DNA from: Sipunculus nudus
Lineage: Eukaryota; Annelida; Sipuncula; Golfingiida; Sipunculidae
Direction: 5' to 3'
Length of the DNA: 64,000 bases
Assembly: GCA_026874595.1 (NCBI GenBank)
Contig: CM049307.1
Location: forward strand, 43,406,362-43,470,361
The position numbers were made by a program, and so were the translations under genes. Position 1 is the first letter of the stretch, and each line of letters begins with the position of its first letter. Shown here in pieces: positions 48,301 through 59,703 of the stretch. The notes below the pieces were generated by a model that made no database searches, was not told where the DNA came from, and saw only the letters and a list, made by a program, of their open reading frames with translations.

Positions 48301-48724
48301 TGATGACTGTGTCTTCTCATAAAAGGACACTTAAGTCCAGTCAGAGCCAGACGAACACAGATGTGGCCACTTCCTCCTTAATGCAGAACAGGGGTTTGGT
48401 GCAGGTCCGTTCATAACTAAGTCTCCAGTGATCACCTCCAGCCCATGTTAAAGACATAGTCAGGTAATAAAACCAAGGTTTAAATCAAAGGTCAACTGCC
48501 AGGTCAGATGGTCACTACTTGAAATGGCAAGCCTGTATTTCCACACTTTATTACAAGTTCACTCTCTGCCTGCTCTGGTTCGCCCTCACATTATGTCACT
48601 CTGTTTCCAGCATGTTTCCCACCAGAACTTTCTTTCTTTCTCAAAATCTCTTTCATTGTGGCTTTATCTACCTCCTTCCTACTTTTATCTTTCTCTCATT
48701 CACTTGTTCTAACTCCAGGTTAAA

Positions 48725-49445
48725 CTCATTATGTCCCCCCCCCCCCCCCTCCAGGGGAGACATGTTGTTTTCAGTGCCATCGTCTGTCATCGTCATCATT
48801 GTCTGAAGGATATCTTGTGAACGTGATAACTTTTGAAGGGTCGCATATTTTCCTTCAAAATTTGAAATATTTATTGTTCATCCAAAAATCTTGTACCAGC
48901 TGACTTTGACCATCATCTTCAAGGTCAAATCTGCCAAAATGTGAAATTTTTGTGAACCTCATAACTTTTGAAGTGTTTATCATTTTGACCTCAATTTTGG
49001 TACACCAGTTGTTTCTACAGTTCTCAGAGGAGTTTGAAACTTGGTGACCTTGACCGGGTCAAATAGGCCGAATTATAGTTATTGTCTTGTGAATGCAATA
49101 ACTTTTGAAAGGATGCATATTTTCTTCCAAAGTTTTTAAACACATTGTTCCTACCAAAATCCACGAGGAGTTTGAAATCTAGTAACCATCACCGTGATCT
49201 ATAAAGTCAAATTTATGCAATTCTAGGATAATTGTGACCCCCATTTTTTCTTCAGTTTTTGACACACCAATTCTTTCTGCCAAAGTCTCATCAGATTTTG
49301 GAAAGTGATGACTTGACCTTCAAGGTCAAATCTACTGAAATCTAGAATCATTGTTTTGAGATATATTTTACCTCTGATGTTTTGGGGTAGCCCATAGGAG
49401 GGAGACATATATCTGTTTATGCACTGCAAAAACAGAGCATTCTAG
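48725..49445. mobile_element. Interspersed repeat, ~135-bp internal units
   Basis: Blocks reading GTGAACGTGATAACTTTTGAA, GACCTTGAC/ATCA and TTCAAGGTCAAAT recur about every 135 bp (near 48817, 48955 and 49090, with a diverged one near 49250). The region opens with a C15-16 run and ends near GGAGGGAGACATATA. This resembles non-coding molluscan interspersed elements; the family name is not known to me. Confidence 0.5.
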
Positions 49446-52400
49446 TTTAATCTCTTGTCAGCATTTATTTTGCATTTTCCCCACAGCTATACTAACATTT
49501 TAATCTGTATTTGTGATTGTGTGCATGTATGTGTGTGTGACTGAAAGGATTTTGTTTTGACATATATACATCACATTTGTCTTATTATATCGAGAATTTG
49601 ATAATTATGAATGAATAAATAAACTACTTTAACTTTATATACTAGTCAGGTGATTCAGACAAATCAGTCATATGTAAGCTGCATAATACCTCATGACTTG
49701 TGGACAACAAGTTGTGTCCAGTAGTTCTTGCTTAAGTAAAGCTTTATTTGATACTTGAATAAAGATTGAAAATCCATGAATAATACATTTGCAGTGCTCT
49801 TTTAGCCAATAAATTCTTTAGAGCATATGAGCCAATGTGATATGAGTGTATTATTGTGACATTGTCTTCTCTGTGGATAATACGCACATTGATTATCCCA
49901 CTGCTGCCACCAGATGCTACAGTCAGCGGGAAGGAACATCAGTCCTTGTAGATGAAACTTTACTCCAGGGATTCTTAAAGACCAGAGACCCTAGGTGAAA
50001 TATCAATACATACCACTGGCTGCTACGCACGTAGCAGCCTTGCTTGTACCATTAGTAGACCTGTGTATGTGTCTGATGGTTGACTGACAGGTTGTGCAAG
50101 CTTTCTTTGTGGGGGAGGATGAGTAAGAGACTGACCTGTGGTTTCTGTTGACAGTAAAGCTGACCCTTCAAGGCAAGCAACAACCACAGTCCATCAGGGA
50201 GTGAGGAGATCCCTGCCAGGGAGGCTGACCCTGCCACATGAGATTTCTAGGAATTTCTAGGAACATCCTCTTACTGTGAGTTGTTTCTGTATTTGTAGGC
50301 TAAACTAATAACACATGGTTAATTCATGTTATAATTTGGCTTAGGTGTTGTTTAATGGGCTTATCAGCTGAAGAATATAAGACTGAGAAATATCAGATAA
50401 TTTGAGAATTTGAAGATTTAAATGATTTGACAAGTTACTGATATTTAAAAAGGTAACATTCTGGATTCTAAAGTAATATGTTCAGTTCTATCAATGTCAG
50501 ATGTAGCAAGGAAATTTAAATAATCAGACCTTTGTGTGGATATTTATTCATATTTATACTAATGAGTTAATATCATGTCTGTTATGTGCAAAGCCTGGAT
50601 ATATGTATATGGAAATTTACAGAATGAACAATTTTCAATCATATTTTATGTTTTATTGACCAAATTATGTCAGTCGGGTGTTTACCCAGGAGGGAAGGTT
50701 GTTATAGGACAGATTTACTTCATGTACTCCATCAGTAGACTGGAGGAGAGAGATAGTTTACATATACTATATTAATACCTACCTGCATGCAGTGCACAAG
50801 TTTCACAGTTTCAATCTGGACATATATGAGCTCACATGGGATTGAAACTTCAAAATTGTAGCAGATTACCCATAGTTTGTGTATTACCCATGTATGGAAT
50901 CCCCTAGTATGGGAACTGAAAAAAAGTCTGTTAATGCCTACACTGAGAACTATGTATAACAGCCTTATTTTTTTTCTTGATTTAATATCTTCTGTATTCT
51001 GTTCTGCTTGTTGGCATTCGTTCAGTTAAGGTTTATTTTATAAGAAGTTACACATAGATTGCCTGGACAGTTGGTGCAAGTTTTATTGCCAGCCTTTGAT
51101 ACCTTTAACAGTAACTGCAGGCTAGACAGTATGTTAGTCTAAGGTATCTGTCATGGATCTGTTTAACATAATGTCATGGCTGTTTAGACTTATACCGGTA
51201 CTACTCTATGGTCATCAGCTTAGATCCTTTGCTTGGTAGCTTTAGGGATCTTGACCTGGCTCTCCTTGAATCAATCAGTGGCTGTGGCTTCAAGGTCATT
51301 TAAGACTTGATCACTACTTCAGTATATCAGTGTCCATGCAAAGTGCTATTTAATATATGGCTACAGCTGATGGCATAATGTTGCCTTGTGTTCTATACCT
51401 GCTAAAAGACTTATCTTCAAAGTAGAGAAATGTTACCTGTGCCATCCATTTCTGTTTGATACCCTGGTTCTGACCTTATGTGTAATATTCTCTGTTTGCA
51501 ATGATGGTGCTACCTTTCACCTGAATGTAGCTTAAACTGTTATGGTCAGATATAAATATAGTGTTAAAGAAAATAATACATTAATAATATGAGTTATAAA
51601 TTCCATAAGCTGTACATATATTATCTAATGTAATTATTGTGACAAGAGTATTGATGCTCTTGTTATAATAATTGCATCAAATTTATCTTTGTATTGAGTT
51701 AGACTTCTTCAGCAACAAATTTTTAATTAAATTTTTTTTTTTTACAATTTGATGTTTCCTATTAAAACATTCATAAAAACTGTACGTGCCTGTTGATATT
51801 CCCTTTTTTTTCCTTAACAAAAATTTCAATGATTCTTTGGTTTGGTTATTTTAGCAGGGTACAAATCTGCTTAATAGCTGTATTTATAAATCGCTGAATG
51901 GACAAAAAATGCAGTGTATCCGATCAGTTATTTGGTCTGACATGTTCTTTTACCACCTGTTTCTTGTTATTTAGACTTGAAATCAGAAGGAAGCAGCCTT
52001 GGTTAATTGATCAAAGTCTAGGTGTTTTGTTAATATAGTTCTTTTCTCAATTGTACTTTGTTTAATGCCTGGTTACAAACAAGGGACTCTTGAGTGTCCA
52101 CTAATGTATAGCCCAAACTAGGGTTAATTATGCTTTTGTATAAAGTGCACAGGTGTGCCAAGCAGAGCCAGGTATATGGGTGATTTATACACATAGTAAA
52201 TGGGACAGTTACAAGAATAGACATTTTCCCCTTTAGGGTAAAGTCATTTAATCTAAATTTACTTTCAGTTGCTTGAACTGAACCTGGACATAATTTTGTA
52301 ACATAAATAACTGTGAGTGTGATACAGATTTACTGCTATTCTTAAGGCTTTGATAGAGTGATACACACATTTTATATGTTGTGAGTAGCCTCCCCCCCCC

Positions 52401-52825
52401 CCCCCCCCCCACACACCCCCCCCCCCCCCCCCCATTAGGCAAAATTATAGTTATATTAGACACTTTGTAACCTATTGCTCACCATTTTGAAAGAAAGGTA
52501 GTGCATGTTGGTGTGACCAGAGTATGTTTCATATTGTCTCCCCCTGGTGTCTCTTTCTGTCACTGAATTTGGAAAAAGTGACATCTAGTGGATGACAGGA
52601 CAATTATTCTACTAAAGTGTACCCAGCTTTGGTTTAAATTCATTTTGTGGCTGCAGTCCGAATAAGACCAAAAGTATGTTTAAAGGATTAATATTACTCA
52701 TTCATTGGCACATTACTTCAAAATTTGTTTTTTTTTCTGTAATCCACTGTAGCAGGTAATTTAAACAGACAAACAGGTTATGTTAATTTAAGAATCACTT
52801 ATGCAGAAGATAGACATATAGAATA

Positions 52826-54165
52826 ATAATAATAATATAATATATTTAATTTATATAGCGCTAATTCAACAAAATAGTTATCAAAAGCGCTTTACAAGAC
52901 ACAAAGTACAGTTTTACTAAAACATAAAATGTAGATTCCTACTAAGGTAAAGATTCCAAAAAGAAAACCCTAATTTCTAAGAACTACCAAAAGCTAATAT
53001 AAAAAGGTAAGTTTTAAGATTTCTTTTAGAAGAAGCTAAAGATGGTGAAGATCTGATTGAGTGTGGAAGTTCATTTCACAACCTTGGTGCCACAGCTGAG
53101 AAAGCTCTCGAACGACACATCTCACTTCGTGCTTTAGGGATCATTAAAAGCCCTTGGTCAGATGACCTAAGCTGCCTGACTGGAACATAAAAAGTTAAGA
53201 GGTTCCTAATGTAAATATGCGATTGACCATTTATGGCTTTATATACTAATAATAAAATTTTAAAATCAATGTGCTGCTGCACCGGGAGCCAATGGAGTTC
53301 TTTAAGTATTGGTGTAATGTGGTCGCGCTTCTTGGCACCAGTTACAAGCTGAGCAGCTGCATTCTGCACTCTCTGTAGCCAGTCCAGTAGCTTGCTAGGA
53401 AGACCACATAGCAAAGAGTTGGAACAGTCAATCCTTGAACTGATGAACGCATGAATTAATGTTATTAGTGAATCTTGAGTTAGGAAGCCCTTTATCCTAG
53501 ATATATTACGCAGGTGGTAAAAAGCCAAACTAAAAATATTATTTACAAGCTTGTCAAGGCAAAGCCCTTGGTCAAACAATACCCCCAGGTTTCTAGCACT
53601 GTTTGTTGGCACAACTACAGAGTCAAATATGTTTAGAGTTTTCAACTGAATTTTTGACCTCTGCTGGTTTGTACCGATAATCAGAACCTCCGTTTTATCA
53701 GCATTGAGTTTAAGCAGATTCTGACACATCCAAACACCTATGTCATGCAAGCATGTTTCAATGGTAGAAATAGGAACCTTTGATTTTGGTTTAAATGATA
53801 CATAAATTTGACTGTCATCAGCATAAAAATGATAATTCATTCTATGCTGTCAAACTAATTCACCAAGTGGTAATGTGTAAATTGTAAAAAACAGAGGCCC
53901 CAGCACAGAACCTTGTGGAACACCATAGGTAATCTCAGTTGGAGAAGACTTATGACCTACTACACTAATACACTGACTTCGATTGCACAGGTATGACCTG
54001 ATCCATTGCAAGGCATCTCCAGTTATTCCAAACCTGGTGGACAACCGTTGCAACAGGAGCTGATGATCTACTACATCAAAGGCAGCAGATAAATCCAATA
54101 GTATGAGAATGGATACTTGTTGAGAGTCCATAGCCCAGAGGAGATCATTATATAGAGAAACTAAA
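52826..54165 (-). mobile_element. Non-LTR retrotransposon (LINE, CR1/L2/Jockey-like), 5'-truncated and dead
   Basis: The minus strand encodes the back half of a reverse transcriptase and the conserved C-terminal region. It shows LLDLSAAFDVVDH, YGVPQGSVLGPLFF, FYADD, LLKLNADKTEVL, HWLPV and YKAING, with the usual SAFSAVAPRL end. The 5' end is cut near 54165, so endonuclease and most fingers are missing. The 3' tail after the final in-frame TAG carries the AGCGCTATATAAAT motif and an ATT-rich end (about 52826-52860). This is typical of target-primed reverse transcription copies. Confidence 0.9.
53076..54131 (-). pseudogene. Broken reverse-transcriptase ORF of the LINE
   Basis: Two open pieces (54131-53850 and 53840-53076) are in one frame, separated only by a TGA at 53852-53850 where an Arg codon (CGA) is expected before QHRMNYHFYADD. 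A second TGA at 53078-53076 replaces the Trp of the family's WNELP motif. In-frame sequence continues beyond it (NELPHSIRSSPSLASSKRN) to a TAG near 52977. Both breaks are single-base changes, so the copy is fairly recent but inactive. Confidence 0.85.
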
Positions 54166-55517
54166 CTATATAAGAAACTAAATTTGACTGATGTTGGTAG
54201 ATATCAGGTACTTGTTGAATACATCAGATAAACAAAAATACTGAATAGAATAGTGGTGTGATAGTAAGTGTTACTCTGTGATCTTTGGTGTTATAACATC
54301 TATCTATTTAAGTGCACTGGAGGTTACATGAAAACCACATGCACCTTGTACTGTGGCTGATGTGGCCGTTAAATATTTCATCACTGCCAGGTGCCATTAT
54401 CCTTTCTTTGACAGCTTTGTGTATCATACTAAAAGCCACTGTACCAAAAAGCCACTTACAACATACAGGAAGAATAGTACAATAAATCACAGAGCTGTTG
54501 TATTCATTGTTCCATTGTGGTGGCTTTGATGGCCTCTGTGGGGCCAGGACTTGTAGCAGACATTGGAGTGCTACATTAGTTGTCTGTCATAGGCTGGATC
54601 ATTAGACAGACTCCAGCCCTGCCAGGTGTGGCCTTGTGGGTAACTCTCCGTCCTGTTGATCACCTACTTCTTCAGCTGACCAGCCAATTAGCTAATGACC
54701 TCTGACTTCAAATTTCCACAAGTTCCGTTCAAGGCTCACTTTTTCAGCAGCCTCTTGATGAATTGCTGCGCTTGCTGTGTTCACTTATTCTTACAGTTTT
54801 ATCATACACATAGGTATATCAGAAAAGTATTGAAAATAGTCCTATTAAAAATTAAACACATTTCTACAAAGCTCAGGAACTGAAGGTTTCTAAATTATTA
54901 AACTTGAAGGAAAATTATTTAAAAAAGAATAGGAAATATTGACCTTTCAAGCTACATGTTTAGCCTGCATAGTGAAGCCAGTTTTGGCCCGTTTCTTGTG
55001 ACTATAGCAGGGCAGTGCTAGACATTGGATCAGGCAATCAAGCTGCTAGGGTCAGCGATCAGTAAGTAGTTTAATAATTTAGTTAATTGGCTTTTGCATC
55101 TCATGTGTTATGCTGTATATGCCATATATGGTATTGTTCAAAATCCTCTGAACCAGTCAGGTGATATTCTGACCAACTACCTGAAAAAGATTTCTTTTTT
55201 TGAGTCAAAGGACTTTCAGCATTTAAATTTCTCAGAAATACCTCTGTACATTTACATGTTTTTTTCACTGTAAAATTGTTAATCATTCAAAGTTCATGTG
55301 ACCATAAGAAATACAAAAGTGGGAGGGCAGCTTGGCTGCTTGTTCACCAGTCAAAAATCAACTGACAGACTGCTTGTACAATTTTCTCTATGTTGAGGTG
55401 TAATTTCCACAAGAGACATGCAGTAAACCAAATACAAAATGATGATTGACTGAACTGATCACATGAAAAGGGAATCCCAGTGATAACTAGAATACGGGTA
55501 GTCGAAAAGCGACTACG

Positions 55518-56953
55518 TGTATCCGCCTAAATCAGAGTGGAACGGGTGAAGTGAGGCATGGATTGAGTGGCAAGGGGAAATAGAGTGAAGTGTTGCATAT
55601 TAGCATGGATGTCTGCAGCCAAATTGTGTATGTAGGTTGCTCCCCTACCACAAAATCCAGAAAGCCGTCCAAGTTGTATACATATGCAAAATTTAAGGCA
55701 GATAAGTCAAACCACTACATGTATATGAGTGATTTTAACCCATGGCAGACAAACAGATGGATGCTGAGCAAAAATGGTTGCAGGTGACGCCACCAGTTTT
55801 GCGTATGATAAAGAGCTATGTGAGAACTATACACATGCTAAACTTTGGCCCAATCAGTCAAACGGTTCCCAAGATATGAGCTTGGATGTCTGCTGCATAA
55901 ACTAGAATGCAGGTGGCACCACCTGTCATAAAATCAAGAGAGCTGTCGGGGATGTATAAACCTGCAAAATTTTAGGCAGATATGTCAAACCACTGCCGAG
56001 ATATGAGTGATTTTATCCCATGGCAGACAAACAGACAGGAGCTGTGCAAAAATGGCTGCAGGTGGCGCCACCAGTTTTGCCTATGATAAAGAGCTATGTG
56101 AGATCTATACACATGCAAAATTTTGGCCCAATCGGTCAAACGGTTCCCGAGATATGAGCTTGGATGTCTGCAGCGTAAACGTGAATGTAGGTGGCGCCAC
56201 CTGTCATAAAATCAGAAAAGCTATCCAGGATGTATATGCATGCCGAATTTCAGGTGAATTAGTCAAGTCACTGCAGAGATATGAGTGATTTTAACCCAAG
56301 GCAGACAAACAGATGGACATTGTGCAAACATGGTTGCAGGTGGCGCCACCATTTTTTGTGTATGTTATAAAGCTCTCCAAGGGCTACATTTGTGCAAAAA
56401 AGTTTTCCTGATCGTCAAACGGTTCCCGAGATATGAGCTTGGATGTCTGCAGCGTAAATGTGGATGTAGGTGGCGCCACCTGTCATAATATCAGAAAAGC
56501 TATCCAGGATGTATACGCATGCCGAATTTCAGGTGAATTAGTCAAGTCACTGCAGAGATATGAGTGATTTTAACCCAAGGCAGACGAACAGATGGACACT
56601 GTGCAAACATGGTTGCAGGTGGCGCCACCATTTTTTGTGTATGTTATAAAGCTCTCCAAGGGCTACATTTGTGCCAAAAAATTTTCCTTATCGGTCAAAA
56701 GGTTCCCCAGATATGTGGGTTTATGTGTGGAAACAGATGCACAAACGGACGCAGAGCGCAGAGGAAAGGTCAGAGGTCAAAACAAAATCTGAGCGCAGCA
56801 GTTCACATGTGACCCAAACATAATCCCGGGTTTCGTAAAATTCCGCCCAGCGGTTACGGAGAAGTTCTCCGGACACCTACGCGGCGGTGGCGGCGGCGGC
56901 AGCGGCGTGCAGCTGAAAACATAGTATCCCAAAACTCTGTTTTGGCGGATACA
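55518..56953. mobile_element. TIR-bounded element containing a dimeric satellite
   Basis: TGTATCCGCCTAAATCAGAG at 55518 is mirrored by CTCTGTTTTGGCGGATACA at 56935-56953. Inside are about 1.1 kb of tandem repeats followed by a GC-rich (GGCGGC) tail. A GTAGTCG/CGACTAC hairpin lies immediately outside or at the left end (55499-55516). No long coding frame beyond repeat-derived ones is present. Confidence 0.65.
55600..56710. repeat. Tandem array, ~278-bp dimer of two diverged ~139-bp monomers
   Basis: The unit alternates two related halves. Each begins with a GGTGGCGCCACC palindrome and ends in a GAGATATGAG block. Palindromes are at 55783 (one mismatch), 55912 (one mismatch), 56061, 56190, 56339, 56469 and 56618. 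Spacing alternates 129, 149, 129, 149, 130, 149. This is about four dimers; the left copies are more diverged. Confidence 0.85.
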
Positions 56954-57274
56954 ATAAGTTATATTCAGTCATTTGAAAATTCTGGGGATTCCCTAAGAGC
57001 TTGCCCAGTGGGGTCACAGTAAATATTCTGAAAATAAACTACATATATTTGATTGCAGTGCCCCTAGAGGAAATTGATATATCCATAATAAACACCAGAA
57101 TATACCAGGGAAATCTCAGAATAGCTGACACTGAAAATTAAAACTCTTTTGTATTGTCCAAAATTAAAAAGAAGCTTAAAGTATCACATTCTTTGGATAT
57201 GACCCCTTATGCTACACTTTTCATACAGGAGGTCACAAATTAATAATCTTGTTTCAGCATATACAAATGACTCC

Positions 57275-57690
57275 CTCTTGTTGTCCCTCACTTCTGGGAA
57301 TGGGGGACATTAGTTTGGGTTTGTCTGTCTGCCTGTCCTTCTGTACATCAGGTTTTTGTTTCTGTGTGATAACTTTCCTAAATATTATCCTATTTCTTTC
57401 AGATTTGGGTCAGTGATTACTCTTATGGATATCTTAATTGGGATTGGTTTTGGAGTGTCTTGTCTGAAAATTTATTTACAAAGGCTCAAAAACAAAAATT
57501 AAATTTTTGTTACAAATTGACAACCAAAAATTATGACATGTGGAGACATCTTTCAGGGCAGTGAAAACGAAGCTGAGCCACTATGACATGTAGAGACATC
57601 TTCACGCAAAAGTAAAATCAAAAACATATTGATAGGGCAAGCATGAAGGACAACAAGTGGTGGAAGTGGGGGACATAAATTCCACAAATT
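57275..57690. mobile_element. Interspersed repeat with GTCTGTCTGCCTGTCC tract
   Basis: The left side (GTTGTCCCTCACTTCTGGGAA, then a GGGGGACAT block) and right side (GGACAACAAGTGG, then GTGGGGGACAT) share the same words. The interior carries a CTGTCTGTCTGCC tract and an ATAACTTTCCTAA motif. Same architecture as the 58.9-kb element. No coding frame. Confidence 0.5.
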
Positions 57691-58900
57691 TGCTTGTATG
57701 TTACAGTTGTTTCAAAGAGGAATTTTGCTTTATGGACATTCTGGGTACAGACAAACATAAAGTTTATCACATGGAATAGGAGATTAGGTAAGATAATCCA
57801 TCAAATAAAGTTTCTTGAAGACTTCACATCTGCTCATATGTGCCATTCACAAAAGATTCATGAAAATCTTTTATTAAACATGCGCATATTAGATGTACAT
57901 AGATGAACAAGCAGACAGACAGATAGTAGTGAATTCATAACCTCCTTTTAAACCATGATGGTAATGATGACCGTTTCTGTCTCAAATAATTGAAAGATGC
58001 AAGCTGTTAAAAGTACAGCAATACTGAATAATTTGGGTAAATAAATTTTGTGGAAATGATATAGGAATGAAAACTCTGCTGTCAAACATGAAACATGCCA
58101 TGTTGACAAGTCCAGCTTAGATGTGTGTTATTTGCACATAAAAGGATTGTTTACAGGATACTTCATGATACCAGTGTGAGTTGTATGTTGGTCAGAACAT
58201 TGTACCCAAGCAGGTGTTTCTCATAACAAACATATATCACTCAAGCTGCAGCTCTTCCTGAACAGACTGAAGCATGGCACAGTACAATTAAGTTTAGCTA
58301 TGTTTTCTCCATACAGGCAGTAATTCTGATGAGTTTTACTTGAAGGTTATGCTGCAATGGCTCCCTTGGGAGGCTATAAACCCCTCCAATGACAAGCAGA
58401 ATGATTTACTTGAGACAACCCTTTTCTAGAATATTCTTGCAGCCCACTACATTTAATTGACAGATTTCACCAGTGATGGGGAAGTGGCAGCCTTTTTGGA
58501 TCAATTCCCATAAATCCTCCCAAATTCCTTGTAGATAGCTCGATGCCTGTAGAGCCATAAACCAACTGTTTTGTGAAGGCCTGAGGGTTTCAAATTTGAA
58601 TAATTAGTCAGGTTTTGATTAAAATTGGATAAAGAGGGGGTGTTTAATGAAGAATTAAACCTAATTGTATTTCTTTAGGCTGTTTAATTGTAGTGACATT
58701 TTGTGCCATACATTAGGCAGATAATTACTGTTTGGATTCCCTGCATGTAAATAGATGAAAGAACCCACCAAGGTGTCAAGGCTAAGCTGTAAAGATCAGC
58801 ATATTACAGGGGAAGTAATTATTCCACTGTACTTTGGCTGTTTCATGTTTTACTCAGTAAACAGCTGGGAGTACCTTATATGAAAGGTATATTAATACTT

Positions 58901-59477
58901 TTTGTCCCCTGCCATCGCCTAAGGCGCTGTCCGAGTGGGACATAAAAATGGTGAGCGTCTGTCCATCTGTCTGTCCGTCCCTCCCTCACAGATATGTGAA
59001 CGCAATTACTCTATTTTATTTCAGGTACAGTCACAAAACTTTCACAATTGATGCACCTTATCAAGGGCTAGGTAAAGTTTGAACAAGGATGACCTTGATG
59101 CACTTTTCAAGGTCACAGCAGTGATAATTCTAAAATGATGTTAATGCAATAATTCGAAAAGAATTGGAGGCTTGGTCACAAAACTTGCAGCTTTGATGCA
59201 CCTCATTAAAAGGCTAGGTCAAGTTTGACCATGGATGACTTTGATATATTTTTCAAGGTCACATAGGCGATAATGCTAAAATGATCTTAACGCCATAACT
59301 AAAAAAAACTTTGAGACTTAGTCACCAAACTTTTAGCTTTGATGCACATCATTTAGAGCTATGTCAAGCTCAAATATGGATAACCTTTCAAGGTGACATA
59401 GGTAATCATGGTGGGTGATATTGATTCATCTCAGATTTTATACAGGTTTTCCAACTATTTCGAACAGGCAGGGGAAA
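58901..59477. mobile_element. Interspersed element with GTCCCCTGCC inverted ends
   Basis: Left end TTTGTCCCCTGCC and right end GGCAGGGGAAA are inverted. Just inside the left end is a GTCTGTCCGTCC tract. Then follow roughly 120-bp repeated blocks with GGTCA and TTCAAGGTCAC motifs and ACAAAACTTT. It is related by its ends to the short element at 59577-59703. Confidence 0.6.
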
Positions 59478-59576
59478 TACTAGAGCTGTTCCACAGATCA
59501 ACTTTTCCTTTGTTAAAAACATATGTTGAGGTACATTTTATTTCAAATGTTTGTACCTAAATAATAATCTTCTTTT

Positions 59577-59703
59577 TAGTCCCCTGCTGTAAGGAGGAAG
59601 GACTACCCAAATGGTCCACGTCTGTCTGTATGTCTGTCTGTCCGTCCGTCCAGCCCCATCACTGTTGCCACACTTTCCTAGTTAAACATAGAGCAGGGGA
59701 CTA
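59577..59703. mobile_element. 127-bp MITE, TAGTCCCCTGCT perfect ends
   Basis: TAGTCCCCTGCT (59577-59588) is exactly mirrored by AGCAGGGGACTA (59692-59703). A GTCTGTCTGTCCGTCC run lies in between. It looks like an internally deleted relative of the neighbouring 577-bp element. Confidence 0.7.

Larger units (their letters stand above)
41945..52820. other. Presumed introns upstream of the PLAC exon; repeats
   Basis: Minus-strand exons of the PLAC gene are expected here or further right. The best weak candidate is 46666-46570, reading GATTTTVSWNLDYECSPSV with a CTTGGCTAG acceptor and a GTTAGG donor, but it has no diagnostic domain. No thrombospondin type-1 motif was found by eye. Confidence 0.45.
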
